Assembly: GCA_016931185.1 (NCBI GenBank)
Contig: JAFGFI010000507.1
Span: 1 to 64,000 of the forward strand
Source: Anaerolineae bacterium
Lineage (GTDB): Bacteria > Chloroflexota > Anaerolineae > B4-G1 > SLSP01
Direction: 5' to 3'
Length of the DNA: 64,000 nucleotides
Made by a program: the position numbers and the translations under genes. This document shows positions 1 to 8,755 of this stretch, piece by piece. The number at the start of each line of letters is the position of its first letter. The first letter of the stretch is position 1. The notes below the pieces were generated by a model. It had not been told where the DNA came from, did not search any database, and saw nothing but the letters and a program-made list of their open reading frames with translations.

Positions 1-150
1 ACCTGAAATCGGGGCGAAACTCACTTGTTAAAGAACTTTTTTTAGCTGGGGCGATACCCAGCATCTAACAGGTTGTCTAAACTCGAATTCTTAACAACTA
101 TCTAATAAGTCTCTGTTACAATAAAGACACTTTAATTCAAGGAGGCAGAA

Positions 151-696
151 ATGCTTAAGAAATTTGGGATAACATGGGTTGTGGTCGTACTGCTCGTTTT
201 GGGTATCGTGAGTTTTGTTAGTGCACAGGAACCGGCGCCTCCCACCTCGGAAACGTGTCCTTATGCAGGTACGTGTCCTTACGGGGGTATGCAAGGCAAT
301 GGGATGCACAGTCAACACGGTGGAATGTGGGGCTATGGTGGCACGCTACCCACCCAATTAGCTGAAACTCTGGGGATGACCGTAGAGGATGTATATGCGG
401 CTTTAACTGAGGGAAAAACTGTAGTTCAACTTGCTGAGGAACAGGGAATCGCGTTGATAGATGTAGTCGATGCCCTTCTTGCTCACCGTGTTGAACTACT
501 CAATCAGGCGGTAGAAAACGAAACCATGACCCGTGAACAGGCCGACTGGATGATTGCAGAAATGGAAGAGCATATGCTCCAAATGCTCGAATGGGGTATG
601 GGTGTCGGTAGTGGCATAGGCAGAAACAGTAGTTGCGATAGTGCTGCCAGTTTTTGGGCCGGGACAGTTTGGGTATGGGTGTCGGTAGTGGCATAG
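151..696 (+). CDS. Secreted Met/His/Gly-rich small protein (DUF2680-like helical region), C-terminus frameshifted by a 77-bp duplication
   Basis: Signal peptide MLKKFGITWVVVVLLVLGIVSFVSA; CPYAGTCPYGGMQGNGMHSQHGGMWGYGG; aggaggcag RBS. The original Gly-rich C-terminus lies in the 654..851 frame. Confidence 0.7.
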   Translation: MLKKFGITWVVVVLLVLGIVSFVSAQEPAPPTSETCPYAGTCPYGGMQGNGMHSQHGGMWGYGGTLPTQLAETLGMTVEDVYAALTEGKTVVQLAEEQGIALIDVVDALLAHRVELLNQAVENETMTREQADWMIAEMEEHMLQMLEWGMGVGSGIGRNSSCDSAASFWAGTVWVWVSVVA

Positions 697-710
697 GCAG
701 AAACAGTAGT
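594..710. repeat. 40-bp direct repeat (594-633 and 671-710), period 77 bp
   Basis: gggtatgggtgtcggtagtggcataggcagaaacagtagt occurs twice exactly; the 77-bp offset is not a multiple of 3. Confidence 0.95.
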
Positions 711-845
711 GAATGTCCGATGTCCAACGGAAGCGGCCGCGGCGGCGGTATGCGCGGCGGCGGACGCGGCGGTATGCGTGGACGTGGATATTCTTACGAA
801 GACTCCACTCAACAGCAATGGACACCCCGCTGGAGTGCGCCACAA

Positions 846-1006
846 TCATAAATGCTTTAGGAGTATTCGACGGAGTTGAACGTACCATTGATGTCCACAT
901 CTATAACCTGCGCAAAAAACTAGAACCTGACCCGGCGACTCCCCGCTATTTATTAACAGTATTTGGTATGGGATACCGATTCACCGATGAGGTTAAACGG
1001 CAGTGA
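846..1006 (+). pseudogene. C-terminal remnant of an OmpR-family response regulator
   Basis: [47 protein letters not shown] is the winged-helix C-terminus; no receiver domain lies upstream. Confidence 0.8.
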
Positions 1007-2562
1007 AGGAAGAACTCAGGGTTCAGAACCCAGAATCCAAAGGAAAAAGCTACACCTCACGTTTTATACACCATGTTTCACGCATCACGTTTCAGCTCTC
1101 GCTGCGCGCACGCCTGACCTTGAGTTTTCTCATCATCATTGTCATCACCGCTACATTGGTAGGATTGCTCGCCAACCGGTTCACGGCTAATCAGTTCACC
1201 GAAATGGTTTCCACAACAGGACAGATGCAGGCCCAACGCCTGGCCCCAGTCTTCGCAGATTATTACGCTGAAACCGGAAGTTGGGAAGGCGTAGAGACAT
1301 TATTCACTCCCTATAGTATCCCCGGTGAGATAATGCGTAGCAATATGATGCCGGGCGGGCGGATGCGCGGCAATATGCCATCACAAAAAACGCAGCCGCA
1401 AAATATGCGAGGGATGATGGGCTATATAATGATGGAAAATGCCGGGGAACACCTTCTACTTTTCGATGCCTCAGGTAACCTTATTGCTGATAGTCATCAT
1501 ACAGAAGATACCATGCATTTGACTCATACCGATGTAGAAAAAGGTGTATCCATCAGCATTGGAGAACAACAAGTCGGTACACTGGTGGTGACCTCAGCAT
1601 TGGGTACACTCACAACAAGTCAAACCGACTTCCTAAAACAAGTCAATATACTCTTGCTGGGAGCTGTATTGCTCGCCGCACTGGCCGGATTGGTGATGAG
1701 CAGTCTCCAAGCACGACGCATCACGGCCCCTATACGCGCCCTAGTCAACGCAGCACACCATATTGCGGCGGGAGATCTGGGGCAACGGATTCCCGTCACC
1801 AGCAATGATGAATTAGCGGAGATAGCATCTGCCTTCAATACGATGGCCGACCGCCTGGCAGAGCAGCAGGTACTTCGTCACCGTGCTATGTCCGACATTG
1901 CCCACGAATTACGCACCCCCTTAAGCGTATTACAAATCGACCTGGAAAGCCTGGAAGATGGACTGCTTTCCCCTACCCCGGCTATTATCAGCGGATTACA
2001 AACTGAAGTCATCCACCTGAAACACTTGGTTGAAGATTTACGATTGCTTACCCTAGCCGAAGCCGGAGAACTCACTATAGAGGAACAACTCCTTGATGCA
2101 GGTGCGTTAGTGCGCGAGGTAACCGCACGGATACAGACGACAGCACAGGACAAAGCTATCCAATTACAGATACAGTTGCCAGACAATCCCCTTCCCATCT
2201 CCGGTGATCCACAACGATTAGCACAAGTACTGCTCAACTTGCTTGCCAATGCCCTTCAATATACTCCCAAAGATGGAGAAATTACAGTATCAGCATCACG
2301 CCAGGCGCAAGAGGTTCACATTACGGTTGCCGATACCGGCATGGGCATTTCTCCAGAAGATCTGCCCCACTTATTTGAACGACTCTACCGTGCAAATCTA
2401 CCGCATCAACGATCTCATGACAGCAGTGGGCTAGGATTAGCCATTGCCCGCAGTCTTGTGGAAGCACATAGAGAACATATTTGGGTAACAAGCACAATAA
2501 ATGAAGGGAGTACCTTTACTTTCGCATTACCCCTGGCGTCAAATATACTCAACGCTCACTGA
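1003..2562 (+). CDS. Sensor histidine kinase with Met-rich extracytoplasmic domain, HAMP, HisKA, HATPase
   Basis: [24 protein letters not shown]-box; [20 protein letters not shown]; two TM segments; [18 protein letters not shown]...[13 protein letters not shown] start overlaps the stop of the upstream RR remnant. Confidence 0.9.
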   Translation: MKEELRVQNPESKGKSYTSRFIHHVSRITFQLSLRARLTLSFLIIIVITATLVGLLANRFTANQFTEMVSTTGQMQAQRLAPVFADYYAETGSWEGVETLFTPYSIPGEIMRSNMMPGGRMRGNMPSQKTQPQNMRGMMGYIMMENAGEHLLLFDASGNLIADSHHTEDTMHLTHTDVEKGVSISIGEQQVGTLVVTSALGTLTTSQTDFLKQVNILLLGAVLLAALAGLVMSSLQARRITAPIRALVNAAHHIAAGDLGQRIPVTSNDELAEIASAFNTMADRLAEQQVLRHRAMSDIAHELRTPLSVLQIDLESLEDGLLSPTPAIISGLQTEVIHLKHLVEDLRLLTLAEAGELTIEEQLLDAGALVREVTARIQTTAQDKAIQLQIQLPDNPLPISGDPQRLAQVLLNLLANALQYTPKDGEITVSASRQAQEVHITVADTGMGISPEDLPHLFERLYRANLPHQRSHDSSGLGLAIARSLVEAHREHIWVTSTINEGSTFTFALPLASNILNAH

Positions 2563-3260
2563 TGGTGCATCAAATGCCGGATATGCCATATCGTATGTAA
2601 CAAAGTTCCACATTGAGGCGCAAACCCCGTTCCGTATGTAGAAATGGGTTGGGCATCTGAAGCGGGGAGATGAATCCAATCCAATGTCCATGCCTGTTGA
2701 AGACATACAACCGGTATTAAGTGTTCGATACATAGACCATTTCCAGGCGTCTGCAATATTCTTTCAAGCAAACGTTGGCTGATCAACTGGTAGCCGCAAC
2801 CATACTCATAAATACGCTGTCCCATTGCCCATGAAAGTCCCCACAACCACACCAGCCGTCGCACCCGGTACCACCAAGGCAAAGCTCCCTGATGTTGCAC
2901 GCCAATAATCAAATCTGCCTGTCGTGTTTCGTATCGCTCCAAAAAGGAAGGAATTGATTGAGGTACACACCGCCGATCCGCAGTGAGAGTAAGCACAACC
3001 GTGTAACCCCGCGCCAATGCCCAACGAAACCCCTTACGTAATGCCGCTTCCCGTCCCTGACCTGGTACCTGAAGTAATACAGTAGCTCCTGCCGCTTCAG
3101 CCCGCAACATTGTGTCATCGGCAGAATCGTCATCCACCACCAACACCGGCACATAGACACACGTCAACGCGACTGCAAGCGCAACATCGGCAGCATTGTT
3201 ATAAGTAGGCATAATAGCTAAGGCCTGAGAAGCTGGCATTTCACTCTCTCGTAATGACAT
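2556..3260 (-). CDS. Family 2 glycosyltransferase (DPM1-like)
   Basis: AIMPTYNNAADV...VLVVDDDSADDT...GREAALRKGFRWAL. Confidence 0.85.
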   Translation of the reverse strand: MSLRESEMPASQALAIMPTYNNAADVALAVALTCVYVPVLVVDDDSADDTMLRAEAAGATVLLQVPGQGREAALRKGFRWALARGYTVVLTLTADRRCVPQSIPSFLERYETRQADLIIGVQHQGALPWWYRVRRLVWLWGLSWAMGQRIYEYGCGYQLISQRLLERILQTPGNGLCIEHLIPVVCLQQAWTLDWIHLPASDAQPISTYGTGFAPQCGTLLHTIWHIRHLMHHQ

Positions 3261-3443
3261 TGACTCGAATGATGACTTTAGTTCAAGTTACTATCCTAAT
3301 TATAACTCTAGTATAACCTAATTCCGTAGAATATTCAATATCTACAAAATAACCATACTCTAACTACAAGGTGTGACGAACATCATTGCGGGGAGAGATA
3401 AAAACAAACATAATAAGGATAACGGAAAAAATTAAGGAGAACG

Positions 3444-4202
3444 TTGCGTATGCGCGAGATCGGACTACAATGGGGACAAACGCAAAAAGTAAATATCGCG
3501 GTTAAACCTGCACAGAGACATTATATGAGTACAGAAACCACAGATAGAATTGTGCTGCTACAACAGCTTCCCCTATTTGAAGGATTAGACTATGAAGCTC
3601 TCCAAATCCTGGTGGCTGAATCACGCCATTGCATCTACCACCCTGGTGATGTTGTTTTCTACCAGGGGGAACCCGGCATCACATGCCACATCGTTATCAA
3701 AGGCAGCCTCCGGGTTTTTGTGGCCGGAGAGGATGGACATGAACTATCGGTGCGGATCTTAGGAGCAGGCGAAATCGTCGGCGAAATGGCCCTTTTCGAG
3801 AACTTGCCTCGCTCTGCAAACGTTATTGCGCTGGAAACCACGCAAACGCTAGAATTAGATCAGGATGTATTACTTCGCTGTCTGCGACGGTCTCCCACAT
3901 TGGCGTTAGGTTTATTGCGCGCAATGAGCGAACGACTGCGCACTACAACCGAAGACGCCGAGCGTCTCGCCTCACTGCCTGTCGCCGAGCGATTGCTTTT
4001 ACGTCTACAACGCCTCGCGCAAGAGTCTGGACGGCGAGTCTCTGATGGCGTGCAGATTGTGCCGCCCATGACCCAACAAGAACTTGCCACCCTGGTCGGC
4101 ACCAGCCGCGAAAGCGTTAACCGTGCCCTTGTCCGCTTGCGCAATCAGGGCAAAGTCCGGTTAGACGGTGGCTGGATTATTTTGCTCAATGAAACAAACT
4201 GA
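3444..4202 (+). CDS. Crp/Fnr family transcriptional regulator (start may be at 3525, MSTETTDR)
   Basis: cNMP-binding fold plus C-terminal HTH PMTQQELATLVGTSRESVNRALVRLRNQGKV. Confidence 0.9.
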   Translation: MRMREIGLQWGQTQKVNIAVKPAQRHYMSTETTDRIVLLQQLPLFEGLDYEALQILVAESRHCIYHPGDVVFYQGEPGITCHIVIKGSLRVFVAGEDGHELSVRILGAGEIVGEMALFENLPRSANVIALETTQTLELDQDVLLRCLRRSPTLALGLLRAMSERLRTTTEDAERLASLPVAERLLLRLQRLAQESGRRVSDGVQIVPPMTQQELATLVGTSRESVNRALVRLRNQGKVRLDGGWIILLNETN

Positions 4203-4243
4203 TGATATAAAATCTACCTACGATCGCTATCATTGTAGAAAAG

Positions 4244-4298
4244 CCGGGATTTTGATCACACAGACGTGATAATAACTCCGCGTAATCAAAATCCCGGC
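4244..4298. terminator. Bidirectional terminator-like hairpin between convergent genes
   Basis: gccgggattttgat ... atcaaaatcccggc inverted repeat between convergent ORFs. Confidence 0.75.
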
Positions 4299-4307
4299 CT
4301 TTATAAA

Positions 4308-4721
4308 CTACGTCTCCGGCACATCCTCTTCATCCGGTATCTGCAATCCCAACTTATCAATCAACTTCTGTAACTCTGCACTCACCGTCTCCAAAGCAGA
4401 AATGATATGCGGACGCGCGTCTTCAGCAGCCTTCGCTCCTGCATCGCGCGCGGATTGAGCCGCTTTCTGCGCCTCTGCACGGAATTTCTGTGCCTCTGGG
4501 GATTGCGCCGCTTCATCTACCGCCTGTCCGAAGGCCTGCGCCATAGAAGTCAATCCTTTCTCCATTTCGTGGAGATATTGCTGCGTTTTCTCATCCTCCC
4601 ACGCGGAGCGAAAGGCGGCGGCAATGTTTTCCCCCAATGCCTGGAATTGTGTACCAACCTGTTTCCACGCCTCCGAAGAGGCGGCGAACTTCTTTTCTTC
4701 TTGTGTATGTTCGTCTGTCAT
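4308..4721 (-). CDS. Hypothetical alanine-rich helical protein
   Basis: Intact ORF with RBS; amphipathic helical repeats (AEAQKAAQSARDAGAKAAEDARP). Confidence 0.7.
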   Translation of the reverse strand: MTDEHTQEEKKFAASSEAWKQVGTQFQALGENIAAAFRSAWEDEKTQQYLHEMEKGLTSMAQAFGQAVDEAAQSPEAQKFRAEAQKAAQSARDAGAKAAEDARPHIISALETVSAELQKLIDKLGLQIPDEEDVPET

Positions 4722-4740
4722 TTTGTCCTCCTAGAGGGGG

Positions 4741-5178
4741 CTATTTCATCTTGCGAAACATCAAAAACATACTACCCAGTGCAGTAAAGAACGCGAGGGC
4801 AATCTTAGTTTCGTCCACTATTGGCTTCACCTCTACGCCTTCCGGACCAATGCCGATCACGGCCACGGGACGGCCTCCCGAATACCCGCCGCCACCACCA
4901 CCGATACCGTAACCACTTTCCTGAGTAACGGCCGGCGTTGCTGCTTCTTCCCCTACGGCTACATCTTGTTTATCGCCTCCAGCACCTCCAGTCCCGAAGC
5001 CATATCCCATCGAGACGGTCACCTCAGATGCGGTGATCACGGTATGCTCCCCGCAGGTAACCGGCGAACTAAAGATACTGCCCGGCTGTGCGACTGCTAA
5101 CAGTTTCTCTATCAACCCGTTCGCATCTTGCTGATTCTTAATCGCCGCCATCATCACACCATTGAGTTGCTCGCCCAT
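4741..5178 (-). CDS. GerW/YtfJ family (sporulation protein-like)
   Basis: GSIFSSPVTCGEHTVITASEVTVSMGYGFGTGG... and GGYSGGRPVAVIGIGPEGVEVKPI are typical of the family. Confidence 0.8.
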   Translation of the reverse strand: MGEQLNGVMMAAIKNQQDANGLIEKLLAVAQPGSIFSSPVTCGEHTVITASEVTVSMGYGFGTGGAGGDKQDVAVGEEAATPAVTQESGYGIGGGGGGYSGGRPVAVIGIGPEGVEVKPIVDETKIALAFFTALGSMFLMFRKMK

Positions 5179-5183
5179 ATATG

Positions 5184-5320
5184 AACCCTCCTTTGAAAAT
5201 CGAAAATTGGCAAATTTAAAATTGACAAATTGTGAAAACCCTTGAAAACTTGGTTTCGTCTTGAATTTTCATCCAACTGCTGGTGAACGCACCGCGTTAA
5301 TGGGTAATTCCCTTGAAAAT
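5184..5320 (-). repeat. SD-carrying dispersed repeat, copy A
   Basis: accctcctttgaaaatcgaaaattggcaaattt...cttggtttcgtcttgaattttcatccaactgctggtgaacgcaccgcgttaatgggtaattccctt; shared with 27853-27985, 31900-32005 and 57650-57778. Confidence 0.9.
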
Positions 5321-5346
5321 AGACCGTTAAAGTGGTAGTAAAAGAG

Positions 5347-5384
5347 GGTAGGGTTGCGGGCGGAGTACCACCCGCAACCCTACC
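5347..5384. terminator. GC-rich 17-bp hairpin
   Basis: ggtagggttgcgggcgg-agta-ccacccgcaaccctacc. Confidence 0.65.
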
Positions 5385-5410
5385 ACTTTATATCCTGGCC
5401 TTTAGGCCAT

Positions 5411-5460
5411 AAATTTTCATCTTACTCCTGGTGAACGCACAGCGTTAATGCGTAATTCCT
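5411..5460 (-). repeat. SD-carrying repeat family, partial copy B (distal end only)
   Basis: aaattttcatcttactcctggtgaacgcacagcgttaatgcgtaattcct. Confidence 0.8.
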
Positions 5461-5520
5461 ATAAGAATAATTGAAAGACTCTTGTCATAATACGTATTAC
5501 GACTACATTGGTTGCAAATT

Positions 5521-6699
5521 CTACAACAATGCGCGTGCCTCAGTCAATGTCATGGATTCCTGTTTTGCAATCTTTTGCTCCAATTGCTTCGCAATAACTT
5601 TATCATTGATCACGATTGCGCCCACAATGATACCATCCTGCAATACAATCTTCTTGTAAATACCGGCTTCCTCATCCAGGAAACGTACTTCTTTGCAGTC
5701 TTCATCTTCTTCTGGATTCACAATTCCCACCGAGGCTACATCAATGCCGACCACCTTCAATGTCGTCGAGGGCACCACCACGTCGTAAACGGTCGACTCC
5801 CCGGCCATATTCGCCGCCGCGATCCGTGCTTGCGCCTGTGCAATCGGCGCGATAGCCCAGTTATAGCCTTTGTAAACGGCCACATCCCCGGCAGCGTAAA
5901 TATCAGGCACGCTGGTCAGCATTGTGTTATCCACCACCACCCCCCGCTCCACTCTCAATCCTGCGGCCTGTGCCAACCAGACGTTACTGCGCACACCGGC
6001 AGCACATAATACCGTTTGCGCGGGAAACTCGCGCCCACTCTTCAACCGCACTCCAGTGACATGGACATTTCCTAGAATCTCCTCAGCCTGCGCGCCAACT
6101 ACCACTTCGACACCTAACGACTCCACAAATTGCTGTAAGAGGGCCGAACCCGGCACATCCAATTGGCGGGGCATCAGTCGAGGGAAGAATTCCAACACTG
6201 TGATTTGCGAGCAGAACCCCCGCAACCCACGCGCAGCCTCCAGTCCAAGTAATCCTCCACCAAGTATAATCACACGCTGACAGATGAGTGCAGCCTTCTC
6301 CATTTCCAACGTATCCTCAAGTGTGCGCCAGGTTCTGACACCCTTTTTATCCGATCCCGTAACCGGCGGCGTAAACGGGACACTGCCTGTGGCCAATAAC
6401 AATTTATCATAGGACACCTGGGTTCCATCTTGGAGCGCGATCATCTTCTGCTCAGGGCATAACGCCATCACGTGTTGCCCCAAATGTACCTGAATTCCCC
6501 GTCCCTCATACCAAGACAACGGACGCCGCAGCAAATCATTCATCGACAACGATCCTGCAAGAAATTCCGTCAACTGTGGCCGATAGTAATAGGGGTACTC
6601 CTCATCCGAATAAACATGCACCTCTCCGACTTTCCGCCGCGCCAAATCCATCGCGGCTGTAATACCTGCCACACCTCCCCCAACGATGATAAACCGCAT
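5521..6699 (-). CDS. NAD(P)/FAD-dependent oxidoreductase (rubredoxin/nitrite reductase-like)
   Basis: MRFIIVGGGVAGITAAMDLAR; VIILGGGLLGLEAARGL; VPDIYAAGDVA. Confidence 0.9.
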   Translation of the reverse strand: MRFIIVGGGVAGITAAMDLARRKVGEVHVYSDEEYPYYYRPQLTEFLAGSLSMNDLLRRPLSWYEGRGIQVHLGQHVMALCPEQKMIALQDGTQVSYDKLLLATGSVPFTPPVTGSDKKGVRTWRTLEDTLEMEKAALICQRVIILGGGLLGLEAARGLRGFCSQITVLEFFPRLMPRQLDVPGSALLQQFVESLGVEVVVGAQAEEILGNVHVTGVRLKSGREFPAQTVLCAAGVRSNVWLAQAAGLRVERGVVVDNTMLTSVPDIYAAGDVAVYKGYNWAIAPIAQAQARIAAANMAGESTVYDVVVPSTTLKVVGIDVASVGIVNPEEDEDCKEVRFLDEEAGIYKKIVLQDGIIVGAIVINDKVIAKQLEQKIAKQESMTLTEARALL

Positions 6700-6746
6700 A
6701 AGAATGCTCCTTATTTTGTATGTTTAGCCAGGTCATTCTTCTGATA

Positions 6747-6780
6747 GGATCTGACAGATTTTCAAAAATCTGTCAGATCC
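6747..6780. repeat. REP-like palindrome
   Basis: ggatctgacagattttcaaaaatctgtcagatcc, near-perfect inverted repeat. Confidence 0.75.
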
Positions 6781-6893
6781 CTAAGGAATGGCCAGGATAT
6801 TTTTAAGTATGTAATCTATTCTAATACGAAAATGATAAAACATAAACCCTACGAATTAGAAATAAAAATAGAAATCCATTTCGCATATCGAGG

Positions 6894-7670
6894 CTACTTA
6901 TAACGTGTAAAATCTACCATCACGGGAAACACTATATCAATTTCATCGAAAATCTGCTCATGATCCAACCCCTCAACAAAGTGTACTTGCACGTTAGAGC
7001 CGTCAATAATACCCATGTATGTCTTGACACTATCCATCGCATGCTCATCCTCTGACCCAACGAGCCATAGCATTGGACAAGGGAAATCGCGCGGCTCAAC
7101 GGCGGGCCAGTCCAGCATCGCCCGCACCCACCCTAACATCACCGGGATATTAAGATGCTGCAAAAGTTCACGATCTTGTGGGGAAAGCATAACGCGATCC
7201 AGAGTACCATCACGTTGGGCCTGCAAAATAGGGAGCCAATGGGCACAGAAATCTTCGGCCTCTTGACGACGCACACCTGATACGCCTAACCCCAACGGTG
7301 TGCCCATTAAGATAGTTTTGGTCACGCGCGGCGAACGAACAGCGACATAACGGCCGATTTTGCCTCCGTATGACATTCCCCAAAGAGCGAAACGCTCCAC
7401 CCCACACGCATCGGCAACGGTCAAAATATCCTGTACCAGCTTATCAATATCATAGTCTACCGGCTCTATTGGCAAAGCACTCTCACCGTGCCCGCGCAGG
7501 TCAACGGTAATAACTGTGAACTCACCACAAAGCCGCTCAACGTAACCCGCCTCATACCACTCCTGGCGTGAGTCTCCCCCGCCGTGCAACAACACAACCG
7601 CCGGACCACTGCCGCACACATCATACGCCACATACTTTCCATCTGGAGAATTTGCGAATTGAGTACTCAC
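6894..7670 (-). CDS. Alpha/beta hydrolase
   Basis: VVLLHGGGDSRQEW; LWGMSYGGKIG nucleophile elbow. Confidence 0.9.
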   Translation of the reverse strand: MSTQFANSPDGKYVAYDVCGSGPAVVLLHGGGDSRQEWYEAGYVERLCGEFTVITVDLRGHGESALPIEPVDYDIDKLVQDILTVADACGVERFALWGMSYGGKIGRYVAVRSPRVTKTILMGTPLGLGVSGVRRQEAEDFCAHWLPILQAQRDGTLDRVMLSPQDRELLQHLNIPVMLGWVRAMLDWPAVEPRDFPCPMLWLVGSEDEHAMDSVKTYMGIIDGSNVQVHFVEGLDHEQIFDEIDIVFPVMVDFTRYK

Positions 7671-7743
7671 AGCGGCAACTCCCGGACCTGATCGAACAGT
7701 TTAGGAAATTGTAACATTAAGTACCTCCACTTGCTTAAATTTG

Positions 7744-7771
7744 TTGACATCGTGAAAAACAAGCTTATAGT
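7744..7771 (+). promoter_or_regulatory. Sigma70-type promoter
   Basis: ttgaca-N16-tatagt upstream of the 7838 ORF. Confidence 0.55.
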
Positions 7772-7837
7772 TACGTGTAGGGACAGATATGACTCTCCTG
7801 ATTATACCCTAAATGGTTATTCTGTATTGGAGAATTT

Positions 7838-8656
7838 ATGAATAAAATTATGGAAAAAGGCCAGATATTACGCAATGGAGTATCAAACTCAGATAAAACC
7901 ACATTAACAGAAACATTCCCAAATAAGCTAGATGGTGTTCCCATTACGCACGGCCATTATCGCCAATTTTATTCTCAAGCGCTTGAAGAGGAACGAACTG
8001 TGTTCATTTCCCTGCCGGTAGATTATGAGACGTCGGAGAAAACACATCCAGTGTTATATCAACTAGATAGCAAAAAGGAAGCCTTTTTTCAGAGTGTCTC
8101 AATGATTTGGTATTTGTCGGAAATGGCAGAAAAAATTCCCGGACATATCGTCGTTGGTATTGAGAATACTAATAGACATAGAGATTTTGGGGATGGCAGT
8201 GATCGTTTCCATTGTTTTATCCAGGAAGAGCTAATTCCCTTTATAAATACTCAGTATCGCGCGAATGATTTCAAGATTCTTTGCGGTCAGTCGGCAGGTT
8301 CGGCTTTTACATTCCATTCGTTTGTAAACAATCCTGATCTGTTCAATGCCTATATCCTTATGAGTTTTGGCTGTTCGGAGAATTCGAAAGCTGTCTTTCA
8401 AAATGCAATTATGAGTTCACAAGACATTCAAAATATTCATCATGGCGCCTTTTTTTTCACAAATGCCGCCGTTGATCCTTATGATCCCACAGGTATAAGA
8501 ACCCAAAACGGAAAAATGGTCGTAGATATGCTTGTGGAGCATGTACCCAAAACGAATCGTATTCTATACAAAGTATATGATGATGAAGGACATGTTCCAT
8601 TTCCAAGTCTCTACGATGGCCTACGATGGTTCTATAATAAGAATAACCGCGGCTAA
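7838..8656 (+). CDS. Esterase D/ferri-siderophore esterase-like alpha/beta hydrolase
   Basis: VFISLPVDYETSEKTHPVLYQLD; FKILCGQSAGSAFTFH; EGHVPFPSLYDGLRWFY. Confidence 0.8.
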   Translation: MNKIMEKGQILRNGVSNSDKTTLTETFPNKLDGVPITHGHYRQFYSQALEEERTVFISLPVDYETSEKTHPVLYQLDSKKEAFFQSVSMIWYLSEMAEKIPGHIVVGIENTNRHRDFGDGSDRFHCFIQEELIPFINTQYRANDFKILCGQSAGSAFTFHSFVNNPDLFNAYILMSFGCSENSKAVFQNAIMSSQDIQNIHHGAFFFTNAAVDPYDPTGIRTQNGKMVVDMLVEHVPKTNRILYKVYDDEGHVPFPSLYDGLRWFYNKNNRG

Positions 8657-8755
8657 CGCAAGGCAAAAAAGCGTTAGAAGCATTGTTATACTATATGAAT
8701 GGGGCGCGATTGATGCCGGTTTTTTTGCTATGTTCAAAAACACGATTGTCGAGAC

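Noticed and set aside
713-845. N-terminal part of ORF 713..1006 ([20 protein letters not shown]...)
   Set aside because: Out-of-frame reading of the Gly-rich tail; only the part after ~846 resembles a response regulator.
496-900. Minus-strand ORFs of 75-134 aa over the Gly-rich region
   Set aside because: Antisense shadows of a repetitive GC-rich coding region; three frames open at once, no RBS.
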